This document shows positions 27,306-41,276 of a DNA stretch of 64,000 nucleotides, piece by piece (the first letter of the stretch is position 1; each line of letters opens with the position of its first letter). Location: assembly GCA_012295275.1 (NCBI GenBank), contig CM022679.1, forward strand, positions 25,712,407-25,776,406. The letters run 5' to 3'. The position numbers and the translations under genes are program-made. The stretch comes from Chrysomallon squamiferum. Lineage: Eukaryota > Mollusca > Gastropoda > Neomphalida > Peltospiridae. Below the pieces are notes generated by a model. It was not told the DNA's origin and made no database searches. It worked only from the letters and a program-made list of their open reading frames with translations.

Positions 27306-27800
27306 AGTAGTTGCCCGGTCGATTTTTTTGTTTTGTGTTGAAGAAAATCCTGAGTTAAGAGCGAGTTTCGCAGCTATGCTGCTGCCATTGGCAACGAACA
27401 ACATAACATCCGGCCAGCATCCTGTGTCAGTCGTTTACTTTGGTTAATCAGTCATTATGCATGTCTGTTGTGTTGTGGGTCGCGTTTTGTGCAGTACTTT
27501 GCTAAAAACATTTTTTTCTGAAGTCTTGGATCCTAAGAAAGTGGAGTACAAAGGAATAAGTGCTGTGAAAGCATGGATGATGTCCATTCTGATTCATAGA
27601 AAGAAAACATGAGAGAGATTATGCATAACTGAAAACATAGGGGTCGATAAAACATAAACTCAATGAAAGGAATTAAAATATCAATTGTCTGATCTCGAAG
27701 ATGTAATCTTTTAAAACCAGTTTATTTCTTTACATTCTCTTTTTATTTTATTTTTTAAAATTACATGAAACTAAGTTATTTTTTAAGTCAAGATGAACCT
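27303..27800 (+). mobile_element. Tigger/pogo-like fragment (left-arm copy)
   Basis: The sequence parallels the better-preserved element at 32457-33199 ('AACATAACATCCGGCCAGCA', 'TTTTGCTAAAA..TTTTTTTCTG', 'GGATCCTAAGAAAGTG', 'TTTATTTCTTTACATTCTCT'). The transposase start region is frameshifted, and neither terminal repeat is clear. The matching inverted copy lies at about 62080-62600. Confidence 0.65.
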
Positions 27801-28924
27801 GTTTTCCCTAAAGTAGTTATTAGTTATCCCTGAAAATCATCCTCAAAGACCAAACCTCCATAAAACCAGTCAAACAACAACCACATATAATGTATCTAAT
27901 CAGACTCTAAAACAAAGTGTCAAAAATTTTAAAATCATATTCATCATGACATGTTTTTAAAACTATCACAGATTCTAATTAGTCTCAGTTGTTATTATCA
28001 TCATATTTTTAATTTTTATTTTTGTTTTTTTATTTTATATTTATTATGATTAGTTTTTCTATTAGTTTCTTTCACAAGTTTAAAAGTTTTCATATTATTT
28101 TATTTATTGGACATAAACTGCACCAGGGATCATAGAGAGTGGGGGGAACGCGGGAAAGACTCTCGCCGTCAGAACTAAACTTCACCTTATTTTTAACTTA
28201 AGAGTTCCAAATTGCTCATTTTCTCATTTTTCATTTAATTAATTAATTAGTTTATTTATTTATTTATATTTTATTATTTATTATTATTATTATTATATAT
28301 ATTTTAAATTCAGCTTATTACAGCTATTCCCTCACATTTTCAATTAGTGTTGTCCAATTGGGATGGATAATGTTATCTTAGTAATATGCAGACAATAGAG
28401 TTATTCACATATGACTTATGGAGTTATATATATTTTTGGAAATGCTTAGAACAAAAGACAACAAAAGTGCCCAGAATGGGTAGATTTAATGTGAAATAAT
28501 AAAATGTAAAATAAATCTGGATTTATAAAATGTTTGATATTAATTGAAATCTTAGTCTAAAGATATCAAAATTATCTGTTTATCTTATATTCTCCATCAG
28601 CGTTAGGAGCTGTTTTACTTGTTCTACAACAGAGTTCATACGACTGAATTACATTTCCATCCTTTAACTTGAAAGTATTGATATACAAAGCATAGAACCA
28701 ATTTAACATGTTATATCCAAACTACTTAATTAAGAATGAATTGCATTCAAATGAAATACTGAAACCACTATAATCTGCCTAGATAAAAACAGAATTATTT
28801 TAACAATAAAAGAAAAAGGTAACGGAGAAATGTGTTGACAGGGAAGGTCTATTTCTTCTCGATGAATTATGTTCTACAATTATAATGTTTTATCTACCAA
28901 GCTCTAAGATTAGTTATGACGTTT

Positions 28925-29124
28925 NNNNNNNNNNNNNNNNNNNNNNNNNNNNNNNNNNNNNNNNNNNNNNNNNNNNNNNNNNNNNNNNNNNNNNNNNNNN
29001 NNNNNNNNNNNNNNNNNNNNNNNNNNNNNNNNNNNNNNNNNNNNNNNNNNNNNNNNNNNNNNNNNNNNNNNNNNNNNNNNNNNNNNNNNNNNNNNNNNNN
29101 NNNNNNNNNNNNNNNNNNNNNNNN
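28925..29124. other. assembly gap of 200 N
   Basis: The gap is exactly 200 bases, a size typical of scaffold padding. In the right arm the corresponding sequence runs into a long AG/CT microsatellite (60797-60891), which is a likely cause of the gap. Missing 5' exon(s) of the TRPM gene could lie in or near it. Confidence 0.95.
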
Positions 29125-29353
29125 AAGAGTGTATACATCTAACTCAGATCTTATCAAGGGATGAATCTGGGAAAAAATAACAATATCTACAAATTAAATG
29201 CTTGAAATCTGTGCATTTTGATGCTTCTGTGTATAAATTTGTGAAAGATATGAGCTGGCAAAATCAGGATTTTCATTTCGTAAAGGGATCTATAACATAC
29301 AAATATCTGAGAGTTATTTTTCCAAGATATTTTTTGGGCCAGTACCTTACAAA

Positions 29354-29354
<1 letters not shown>

Positions 29355-29402
<48 letters not shown>
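29355..29402. repeat. (GT)n microsatellite
   Basis: A GT run about 70 bases upstream of the first visible TRPM exon. It creates Cys-Val repeat ORFs on the plus strand that are not real coding sequence. Confidence 0.9.
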
Positions 29403-29405
<3 letters not shown>

Positions 29406-29469
29406 GGCATCAGCAATGTGCAGCTTGTTGCAAGGACCGAATCAGTTGAAAATTGTTGTGATTTCCCAG

Positions 29470-32400
29470 ATTAAGGAAGACACTGCAAAGTTTATTACTT
29501 CAAATTTTAAACAAACAGAATGCAGTAAATATGCCAAAATGGATAAATCAAAGAGGTAAAGCAAATACTTTTTGATCATGTAATTTAGTTACATTTTTTA
29601 TTAAGTGTTCAAGTTATTTATTAAAAATGTTTCTTTTGAATAATTCAGACATAAAATACACACCAGTTTAACGTAGATACTGTTAGAGTAATTTTATATC
29701 TTTTCAAATACTTTTTCTTTTGTCATGTTTTTACATTAATCTGTATCATTGACCGCTTGTTATATTATTTCTTCAAAATGTGTGTTTTCTTTGATTGAAT
29801 AAACTGAAATTTTATTTATTATGAAAATGAATATTATTTGAATACTTATTTATTTATTTTTTGTTGTTGTTATTAGTAATAGTATTAATTTATTTTTGTA
29901 TGATATTTTAAAATAATTATCTAGACTTTTAATATTATTCAGTAATAATTTCTATTTAAAGTGATGATTGTCAGTGTGGACGTAGGATTGAGTGGCATGA
30001 AGACAAAGGAATAGACGTCACTACAGAACATACAAAATGGAAGCCAGAAACACACACCAAGATAGTCCCATGTGATTCATTTGGAGAAATCAATTTCGAG
30101 GGTTTTGATGATCATGAACAAAATTCTCCTGTACCTGTAAATATTACAGTTTTGTTTGCTGAATTTGAATTTTACTAAAACGAAAAAAAAAAAACAGAAT
30201 AATAATAATGAATTTTATTGGTTTTTCATGGACATATGCATTTACAATTTATTCATGAAGCTATTATTTTGTAAATAATATTAATCAGTTTTGTTTGATG
30301 ATTTTAAAATTGTACTGATATCAGAAAAATAGTAAGATATATTTTGATGATTGGACAGAATTTTTGTTTTTTAATGTATTCAGGAATGCATGCACAGCAA
30401 AACCACTGACTAAAATAATTTGAAATTCAATCATAATATTTTTATCTTTGTATGTGTATGTGTGTGTGTGTTTATATAGTTATATTATTCTAATTATAAC
30501 TATTACTATAATTATTATTATTATTAATTAATTAATTTATTTAGATTGTTTTGGAGTTGTTACTTGTATAACTATTTCTTACTACAGTATGTAAGACTTC
30601 ACAGTGAAGCTAATCTAGAGAAAGTCTGGGAACTCTTAATGAATTACTGGAATCTCCCTGTTCCAAAACTTCTCATCTCAGTTACTGGTGGTGCCAAAGT
30701 ACCAAATGCCAAATGCCAAATTCGCCAAAAGTCAGAAATGAAGGACATTTTTAAAAGAGCACTAGGTCATGCTGCCACTATTACTGGTTTGTACATAGAC
30801 ACATACACAAGTTTAAAACAGCTTCATTTTTATTTTAAACATTTTTACCTTTCTTGTGAAAGTTTGAATTATTGAAAGTCACTAGAATTTATATCTACTT
30901 TATTTTTATTTTTAATATTTTTACCTTTGTAATAATAGCATGAATGTAATAGTAGTAACATTTTTCATTTGTTTTTAACACAATGAAAGACAGTTTTAAT
31001 CAGCTGTATTCTTTCTGTTTTATTTTATTTACTGTTTTATTTTTCTAAGGGGTTTAAATATACAGAGATATTTACTCTGTTATTTATTTCTATTGTACAT
31101 TTGTCTATCTCTTATTTATTTTTTATTATTATTATTTTTTTTATTTTTTTATTATTTTTTTATTTTTTATTTTTTATTTTTTAAATTTGTAGGAGCTTGG
31201 ATTATTACAGGAGGTACAGGAACAGGAATTATGAAGATGGTTGGAGAAGCTGTGAATGAATATATATCTCCTAGAAAACAAAATGAAAACATTGTGACTC
31301 TTGGTATAGCGACATGGGGAATAGTTTCCAACAGAGAAGCTTTAAAGTCAGAAGGGGTAGGTTTCAACTTGATATACTTGTACTTGCATAATTATATGTA
31401 CACTGGTAAACTTCAGACTATACTTTTGAACTGATATAACTTTAACAAGTTAATAAATAAAATGGAAAATTAGAGCACAGAGTTCAAAGAGTTAATACTT
31501 GTAATTTTATAAGTGGGCTAGAGATTTAATTTTCTAACTGTTCTGTTTAAGAAATTAAGATAATCTATTTTTAAAAATTCAGAATTCAAATAAAAACTGA
31601 ATTATCAGCTTATATACATATTTGTGTAGTCTGTTAGTATATAACATCTGTGTTAAGATTTTTGTATATTTTCAAGAAAATTCTCTCTCTCTGTTTTTCT
31701 GTTTCTATTTTGCACACTTTGTTTTGGTTTTTTTTTTTATTATTATGATTTGAATAAAATATAATAATATATCAGGATAAAGGACTCTTCTCTGCAACAT
31801 ATGACATTGAAGATACCAAGAAGGATGCTAAAGGTGCCCCATTAGATCACCATCATTCCCACTTCATACTTGTTGACAATGGAACAGAAAATATATATGG
31901 TGGTGAAATAGAATTCAGAGCAAAGCTTGAAGAATATATATCCCAAAAATCAGGTAATGTTAAAACCAGACTTTCTCAGAATAAGAGTAAGAACCCAAGA
32001 CATTTTATAAATGTTTAGTGGAATGTGAATATTTGAAAAAAATAAATGGCAGTTTCATAGAGAAGGTGAACATGAATGTACAATAATATGTGTATGTTAT
32101 TAATGGTGTATGTGTACTGATGTGTACAAATAATATGAGAAGTTTGTATCTGAAGCAGTATTGTGCTTTTTATGAAATTATTTGTTTACTTTGCTTGTGT
32201 ATATGCTTTATTGCAAATAGTTACAGTTATTAATTATTAATTATTAGTTACAGTTACTCTAAAAAAAATGAAAAAATAAAAAATAAGTTTGTGTATGTAT
32301 GGATGTATGTATACAGACACTATTTTTTTTTGCTTTATGTATGGATGTATATGTATATGCATGTATGTGTATGTGTGATTATTTGATTTTCATAACCTCG

Positions 32401-34232
32401 GAATATAAAATTGTTTTGTATGAAAGTATTATGGCAAGTGTTGTAGTAAAAATATACAGTGATACCTCGACTTACTAGTGCCGCAGCTTACGAGTCTTTT
32501 GAGTTACGAGCTGTCACCTGGTTGATTTTTTTGCTTTGAGTTGTGAGCCAAAATCTAATTTACGAGTGAGCTTCAGATATGCAGCCGCTAGTTGGCACAA
32601 CAAACAACATAACATCCGGCCAACATCCCTCGTGTCACTTGTTTACTTCACATGGTTACCTCGCTATGGAAGCATCTCTGTTGTTTTGTACTGTGTTTTG
32701 CTAAATTTATTTTTTCTGGCCATGGATCCTAAGAAAGTGAGTGCAAAGGTCAGTGCTGAGAAGAAGCGGATGATGTCCATTGAATTAAAGCTTGAATTCT
32801 TAGAAAAACATGAGTTATGTGGGCGTGTTGTCAATATGGCTAGGCAGTACACGTGTAGTACTTCTACGATATGTACCATACTGAAGCAGAAGGAGTCGAT
32901 AGAGGCTGTAACTCCAGCCAAAGGTGTTAAAATAATTTGTCAGATCTCCAAGACAAATATGCTTTACAAAACCAATTTATTTCTTTACATTCTCTTTTAT
33001 TTTGTTTTTACACATTATTTGTCCTTTATATACATTTTTCTTATTTAAAAACACATTACAAAAAATAAATAATAATAGGTGGTGTTTGGGGGGATGGAAT
33101 GGATTAATGGTATTTCAGTTAATTGATTTGATATATGAGCAAATTGAGATACAAGCTCATCATGGAACAAATTAAACTAAGTAAGTGAAGGTACCACTGT
33201 AATTTCTCATACTGAATCATTGTTGTGACATTAAAACATTGATTAAACAGAAGATGGTGCTTTCAGTCAAATTTAATATACACAACAAGATCAAGAATCC
33301 TAATGTGGTAGAGAAACTTTACATTCAAATACATAGAATTATTTGTATATCAAATTGAAAAGTATCTGAATTCACTTAGTGTAACAGAACTTTATTATAT
33401 TATTATTATTATATCATAACTTTATTATATTATTATTATTGTTTTATCATAACTTTTTTTTATTATTCCCCCAATAGAACCTGTTCTTGTTGTGACTTTG
33501 GTGGTGGGGGGTGGAGAAAATACCATGGCAACCGTCCGTGAATCTGTCTACCAACAGATACCTGTTGTTGTCATAGAGGGAACAGGGGGAGCAGCAGACT
33601 TTATATCTAAAGGTTATAAACTTACAGAACCTAGTGAAAAAGAGTAAGTTTCCATATATATACTTTGTATTTACTGTTGTTGTTATAGTTATTCTTCTAC
33701 TTATTATTATTATCATCATTATTATCACCTTTATCTCTCTTGGTTATAATCTTACAAAACTTAGTAAAAACAAATGACTTTCAATATTTCATTTCTGATA
33801 GACTTTTAGTATTATTTTATTATTTTCACCTTCCCTTTACAAAATAAAATGCTGAAGAAGATTTAAGACCATTTAAATTCAACCATGTATTATTAGTACT
33901 AAATGTATTTCTTTTTCAAGTCCTGAGAAATCTGATTTTACTCATGATTTTGACAATACAATGAAAGACCATGCCACAGAAATGTTTGAGCAGTATAAGG
34001 ATAGAAAGGAAATTTTAGAAAAATGTTTCAATGATCTGATGGAAACTTTACAGAGTAGAAATCTGGTAAATACATCTACAGTAATATTTTTCATAAACCT
34101 TTTTTCATTTATTCAGGTTGTCAGAAAAGAATAGTAAAACCATTGTAATGTATGGATGAAACTAATTCCATTATAAATATAAAAAGAAAGAAAAGAAAAA
34201 ATAGTTCCATGAAAACATTTTCTATTTGCCTT

Positions 34233-34273
<41 letters not shown>

Positions 34274-37200
34274 ATAAACTAATTTATAAACAAACAAAAT
34301 GTTTGAATAATTGTACTGTTTAAATTGGAGGCTCTAAACACAGTGGCTTTCATACATAACTCCACAAAAACTGTTTATTTTTCATCATTGATTTTCAAAT
34401 AGCTGTTTGTTTCAGGTTACATTACTTAAACTTGAGACTGAAGAGGCCATTAAACATGCAATTCTCAGAGCCTTGATTAAAGGTTATTTGTGATTTTTAT
34501 TACTGTCTGAGAAATTAAATAATAATAATAAAATGTAAATATATCTAAAGTGTATATATCTAACTGAGCCGTACTAGAAAGTTACTGAACTTTATTGCAG
34601 AACATTGGCTTTAGTGACAAGTCCTTCAGTTGGCCTACTTTCAGTTACATTTGTAACATTATCAGAAGATATGTTCTATGACCTGTGGATATCTTTTACC
34701 TTTTCAGCTAGAGAAAAGGACAGTCACATATCACAGTCTTTTATTCACTAATTAGGCTAATTAGAAGTCATAGATTGATGGCAGTATTATAAAATATATT
34801 CATGATTTTTTTTCAGCAAGTGTATTTTAGTGAATGACATTTTTCCATATTAGTCCATGTAAAATGTTCATGAACTGGTTCCACCCAGAGGGACAAAGGC
34901 TCATATCATTTTCTGATATGTAGATAATGAAATGAGGTAATATCGAGTAGCTTTCTGTTATATTCACTCTGAAATATTTCTGATAATGCCCTTAGTTTGG
35001 TATCATCAAATTAAATAAAACAGGTGACTTGCTTTTATACATGCTAATAATAATTTTCACGCTTCAAAATAACCAATTTGAGTGTTTATTTTTCCAATAT
35101 AGTGTTACTTGATGTTGCGATAAATTTGGTAATTCATCAATTCCCAGGAAAACTTACCTTTGTTCATTTGTATCAGTTGCACTATTTTTCTAGATGACTG
35201 AACATGGCTGCCTGTAAATGATTAGAATTAACTTGTGACACAATTTCTGATTTTTGCAAATTTTCAAGCAGATGATGAGGAAAAGCTTCTGACCTCTGGC
35301 AGTCAACCTTTGAGGTTTATATGCATATGATGTGGAATTGATAGGGAAATACAAAACATAACTTGAGTGGTTAATTTTCAGGATGAAAATTATTGAAATC
35401 TGTTCAGTTCAAATGGCTCTGCTCTTATTTTATTATCTACATAGACCTCTCAAGAAAATTCTGTGAGCCTTTGTCTCTCTGGGTGGTACCAAATTCTGGC
35501 CAATACTGCATCTCTAGTAACTATATCCAGACATGTATCATTTTTTTTTTTTTGCTATTTATAAATCTTATAAATAGATTATTTTACATTATATGAATAG
35601 TTTACATCATTTTTAGCCAAGAAAATAGATGTCAATACTCAGCTGAAATGGGCTATTGAGTGGAACTGCTGTGACATTGCCAAGAATGAAATATTCAACA
35701 AAGAAAATAGGCAAAACCTGGAGGTAACTTAATTATTTTCATTTTCAAGACAACATTTTATTTTAAATAACTTCAGTTTGCAGTACATACTTTACTAAAT
35801 CATAATGGTGTTAGACATATATAAAAAGTGCTGAAATACTACATAACACTGAGTGCATTCTGGAGTTCAGAGTGGTGATTCTCAAGCCTATCTCAAACCC
35901 ATAATGTCTTATTTTGTCCTTTTAAACAGTGGTAAAATACTTATAGAGTAATATTATTAATTACTACTAATAATATGCTGATAAAATTTTCATCGTAACA
36001 TTATTACCTGTTTTACTGTTGAAAGATTTGTCATTCCTGGCTTAGACATAATATCATAAAAAGATGTAATACAATTAATTATTTCTTTATATATTTATTT
36101 TAATTTTAATTTTTATGTTCATTCTAATTATTATTATTATTATTTTTATTGTGATTATTATTATTTTTTTTATTTTTTAATTTTTTAATTTTTAATTCAG
36201 AAAATAAAATTAGATAAATCAATGATGACAGCTCTTGTGGAAAACAAAGTAGACTTTGTAAAGCTTTTTATTGACAATAATACTGACATTCATATTGATG
36301 TGAAGAAGTTTTTGACCATTAAAAACCTTCATAGTCTCTATTACAAAGTAAGTTAAAATTATCTATTGTTATTATTTTTTTTTTTGAATTGAAATTACTA
36401 TGTTCTGTTTATTTACGTAACCAAATTTGATTCATTAGATCGTTATTATTTTATTATTATTATTTCTGTATTTTTAAAAACTGTTTTATTTATTTAAATG
36501 CTTTTCCATTTTATTATTATTTATGTTGTTATTATTTGTTTATTTCTCATCTTTCAAGTTACTTTTCCTATTAATTAATGTTTTTTTTAATGGTTTTCTG
36601 TGTTTTTTTTTTTTTAACAATCTCATAAACTCTAATTTATTTGTGATTTGTGATTATTATTTGATTGTTTTAAATTTTTGTTTCCCAGCTTTATAAACAG
36701 AAATCCGAGTTATTTAATCTTCTGATTGACAACATCAGGGTAAATATTTTGATTTTCTAATAGGTTCTCAGTTAGTATCACCTTATAACTGGTAGATCAT
36801 GGTTACACAGAGAATGTAGAAAAATATAATATGATGCTCACAATATTTTCTAACAACCTTTTTGTAATTTGTTTATCTATCTATCTATCTATATATCTGT
36901 CTATCTATCTATCTATAATGTTATATGTTGCTTTTATTTTGTGCATTATGTGAATTTTGAATTTACAGGCTGTCAGTGTTATCTTATAGCTGGTTAGAGA
37001 ATGTAAAAAAATATATGATCTTAACAAGCTTTTCTAACAACCTTTTTTAACCAGCTTTTTGTAGTTTGTTTGTACATACATATATATATATATATGTTAT
37101 ATTGCTTTTATTTTGTGCATTATGAATTTACATTACACTATAGTTATCTAAGAAATTAAAATAATAAAACAGTTTCTTTCTGTTTATTTCACTTTGTTTT

Positions 37201-40200
37201 TCTCTTACTAACATAATTACTGTGTTATACTGTATTTAATTCAGCAGAACACCTGGACAGCCTATTTCTCTCGTAAACCAAGAGAACCCTCTGAAGACTT
37301 CCCAGATTTGTTGATACATGTTGGTAAACTCATTGAACTCCTGCTCAGGCCCCAGCCTTTTGACTTCTACTCAGGTACATATCCCATAGTTTATATTATT
37401 CAGGATATTTCTATATTTCTGACAGTCAGTGTGTCACAAAAAAAAAAAAAAAAAAAAAAAATAATATATATATATATATATAAAAATAAATAAATAAATG
37501 AAACAAATATGTACAAATTAACTGAAAGTGAATAAATAAAGAAATCCTAAAACGTTTTTGAGCAGCCAAAACAGCTTAAAGTTCTCACATTATCTTGTAA
37601 ATGATCTTTAGAATTTTATTTTATTTACAGATGAAAGTTTATTTCATCTAAGAAAGGAGAAAATGTCTGGAGATAACTCACCATTACAAAACCCAGAACA
37701 ACATTTATTTATCTGGGCTGTTCTCTCCAACCGCAAAGAAATGGCTGCACTGTTCTGGCAGCTTGGGAAAGACCAGCTAGGTAACAGAAACTTAAAATAT
37801 TATTATACTGTTATTGTAAAACATTTACCATTTGTATGATAATATGAAATAAAAATAAACTGATTTGTTATTACACTACTGTGATTAGGATTTTTTAAAG
37901 AATATATACTCTCTATTTTAGTTTGTTATTGTTATCATTGATGATTTCATTGCTGTTGTTTGTGAGGTGTTTGTTGGCAGGTGTCGATTTATTTTGTGAT
38001 GTTAATTATTTATTGTGTTTTAGTACAGTAACAGTCACCTAAGAAATGAGAGATCCATGGATCAAATCTTCTCTAATCTGACTTTATTAGTTCTATTCAA
38101 TCTTGTCACTTGTTTATAGTTTTTCAAAGTTTACTCTATTAGTGTGTTCTGTATTAAACTTAATTATAATCTTGTGTTGTTTCAGGGTCAGCAATGATTG
38201 CCTTTGTCCTGCTAAAATCTCTGTCTAAACAGGCTGAAAATACGGGAAAATTGGAAATTAGTAACAATCTGGTAGAGCTTGCAGAGTAAGTAATTCTTCC
38301 ACTAATTGTATGTTTGAAGTTTTTAATTAATGTTCCATTCAAAGAAATGTGTAAATATATCTCTCTTACCCATATACTTTGTGAGTTTGCATGTTCTAAC
38401 TAATATTCTGTTGAAAGAAATTTTTAAATGTATTTCTATTATCCATATGGCTTGACCAGCAGTGAGCAATATTTTTTGGATTAATTTCACTCAGCTGATC
38501 AGAACATTTCAGACAAATGTTGATCAGGTCATAGGTGGCCTAAACAAAACTCACAAATTCAAAAATACAACAATAATTAATTTACTACTATAGATATCAT
38601 ACACAGAGAAACAAATATTTTATAATTTATAATAGATTGTCTGTGAATAGTACAACATTGGGTCATAAACTTGTATTTGAAGATGAAAAAGAAAATCAAT
38701 GGAAAGCAATCCATACCAAAAAAATACCTAAAAAGGTTTAATATAGCTTACACAGTAAGCCTACTTCATAATAACAATAATATTTGGCATTGCTATTGGC
38801 AATGTTATCAGGTACCAGAAACCAGAACCTGGAATAGTTGTACTTTGTTTGTTTGGAAAACTGGGGCATGGAGTATAAAGTTAAAATAGGAAATACTCTA
38901 TATGAATCAAGAATATAAGATGGAAAATAAGAAGTTAAATGAATAAATGATTTTATGTTTTTATTCCAGGATGTTTGAAAGACTTAGCAAAGATCTGCTG
39001 TCAGAGTGTTACAAAGAAGACACGAATGTGACATATCGGTTGTTACTTCGAGAATCACCATCATGGGGTAACCTCACGTTGTTCAAGATTGCTGATACCT
39101 ATGAAATGATGGACTTCACAGAACACTCCCTATGTAAAAAAAGTCTCAACAGCATCTGGAAAGGTCAGATGGTGCAGCATACTTCAGAACTAAAGGTATC
39201 CTTGTTCAATATCTCACATTTAGAAATCAGAATTCAGTAGCAAAACAGGAGTGAACTTTGAAGTGATGTGAACCTTCTTGCATATAGTGACGAAATCTGT
39301 CTGCACATAATTTAAAGTTACTATATAATTATAATTTTGAAATAATTTGTTTTTTCTTTTAAAATTGAGGTACTTGATTCACCCATTTTTTTTTTATCTT
39401 CTTATTTTATTTTTTATTTTTTTATTTCAGTCATTTCTAAATTTCAGTTGTTGGGATATTCTCATCCTTCTTTCTTGTTTTATATGTAATTCTTCAGTTT
39501 GATCTTTCTTTTATATCACAGTTTTTTGGCCTTATTACAGATCTTCCTTTGCATTTTGCTTCCCATATTCCTCCCTCTGATCAAATTCACTTCCCAAAAC
39601 AAACCTATCAAGAGATGGATCAGTAGTAACAAGGTTGACGACGAAAACAAGCCTACAAAACTTGATATTGAGAAGACAGAAAATGTAGAATACAGAGTGA
39701 CTCTGTTTGGCAGTGAACACACTATCAACCATCTGTCTGCTTGGATATATTTCTGTACTGCCCCAGTCACTAAGTTTTTCTTCAATGTGGTAAGAATTAT
39801 GAATGATGGTACATTCATCTAAAATTGTCTGCTGTTTGTCAAAATATTAAAGAAGCTGTTTTACTTTAGTAAATAGTTATAATCCTTCAAAATTTATTGG
39901 TAATAAACTCCAATTTTTATTTTATAGTTTTTTTCTCTCCATATTAGTATTTTATTTCATGTATACCAACCAGATTTTTATTTATAAATGGTTCAGAATA
40001 ATCCAGGTTTTTTTGTTTGCCTCTCTCCATCTCTCTTGGTTTATCTTTTTCCCCATCTCTCTTTCTATAATGTTTTTGAAAGCAGTGCATACAAAGAAAA
40101 AAATTTACTCTTACTTTTTTAGTTGTCCTACATAGTGTTGCTAGGCATTTTCAGCTACTTTGTGTTGGTGGATCTCCGACCTCTGGGAGAGTCAGAATCT

Positions 40201-41222
40201 CAATCCAAGTGGGAAATTATTACATGGATTTGGATTTTTACCATGATTGTTGAAGAAATTAGGCAGGTGTGCAGTCATTTATCTTAGATTATTTTGATCT
40301 TTATGAATACTTCTAATGGAAAAAAAGAACAACCAAATCATTTTCTTTATTATCATATCATAGTTTTGTGTCTTCCATAGATTTACTCTGAAACTGTTGA
40401 AAACAAACAGCCTAAATGTTTTTTGTAGTTTTTCTGCAGGAACATCTTCATCAAATACACAAATTTATCCTTTTTGTAAATGTGATGCGTTGTAATTTTT
40501 TCTAGATTTTTATGTATAATATATGAAATCAAAGACATTTTATTTTTTGTCTAGAATGAATTGTTTTACTTTTTTCAACATTTTTATCCTAATGAACTCT
40601 ACTATGTCAAATATAGATATTTTACTTTTTTCTAGAATTTTATGTGATAAACATTAAATCAAATACAAGATTTTTAGCTTCTTTTTTCTTTCTTCATTTT
40701 TCTACATGATAAACTTTCTTCAAATACAAGACAATTAAAATCTTTCCTACCTTTTTGCCATAACCAGTTCTTCACCAAATATATATATATATATATGATC
40801 CATTTTTTTCTAGATTTATTCCCACAGTAAGCACTCCTTCAAATACAAGATTCAGATGTGGTCATATGACACGTGGAACAGGTTTGACTATTACATGTAC
40901 GTCATGTTCATTGGTTGCTTCATTCTACGTTGGAGTCCACACAACTCAGACTTTATCTGGGCACGCAGACTGTACAGTCTGACACTGACCATGTTCTATC
41001 TCAGATCTCTGCAGTTCTTTCTTGCTGCAGAAAACACAGGGCCTAAAGTGATCATGATACGTGAAATGGTAATGTAGAGATTAATTTCAATTTATCAGGA
41101 ATGTAATCATGGTTGGGTTTTTTGTTTCTTTTATTTTGTGTTATTTTTCTATTTTTTATTTTTTGTTGTCTTGTATTTTTATTAAATTCATTTGTTACTA
41201 TTTTATTAATATTATTATTGTG

Positions 41223-41276
<54 letters not shown>

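Larger units (their letters stand above)
25942..28924 (+). repeat. left arm of a large inverted duplication
   Basis: Read forward, this segment matches the reverse complement of 60950-64000 over about 3 kb. The arm contains, in order, the 'GGCAAGATATGATGTCTATA' block, the MITE, the Tigger-like fragment, the 'GGACATAAACTG' block and a final part ending at 'TTAGTTATGACGTTT' next to the assembly gap. The right arm continues past the corresponding point into an AG microsatellite. Similarity runs to the right window edge, so the true arm is longer. Confidence 0.85.

Noticed and set aside
31093-31190. N-terminal part of the ORF spanning TRPM exon 4
   Set aside because: Only 31193 onward is exon; the preceding Phe/Leu-rich frame is the pyrimidine tract of intron 3.
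32536-33048. 170-codon ORF in TRPM intron 5 as a full gene
   Set aside because: It lies wholly inside the Tigger-like element; only a truncated transposase N-terminus is recognisable.
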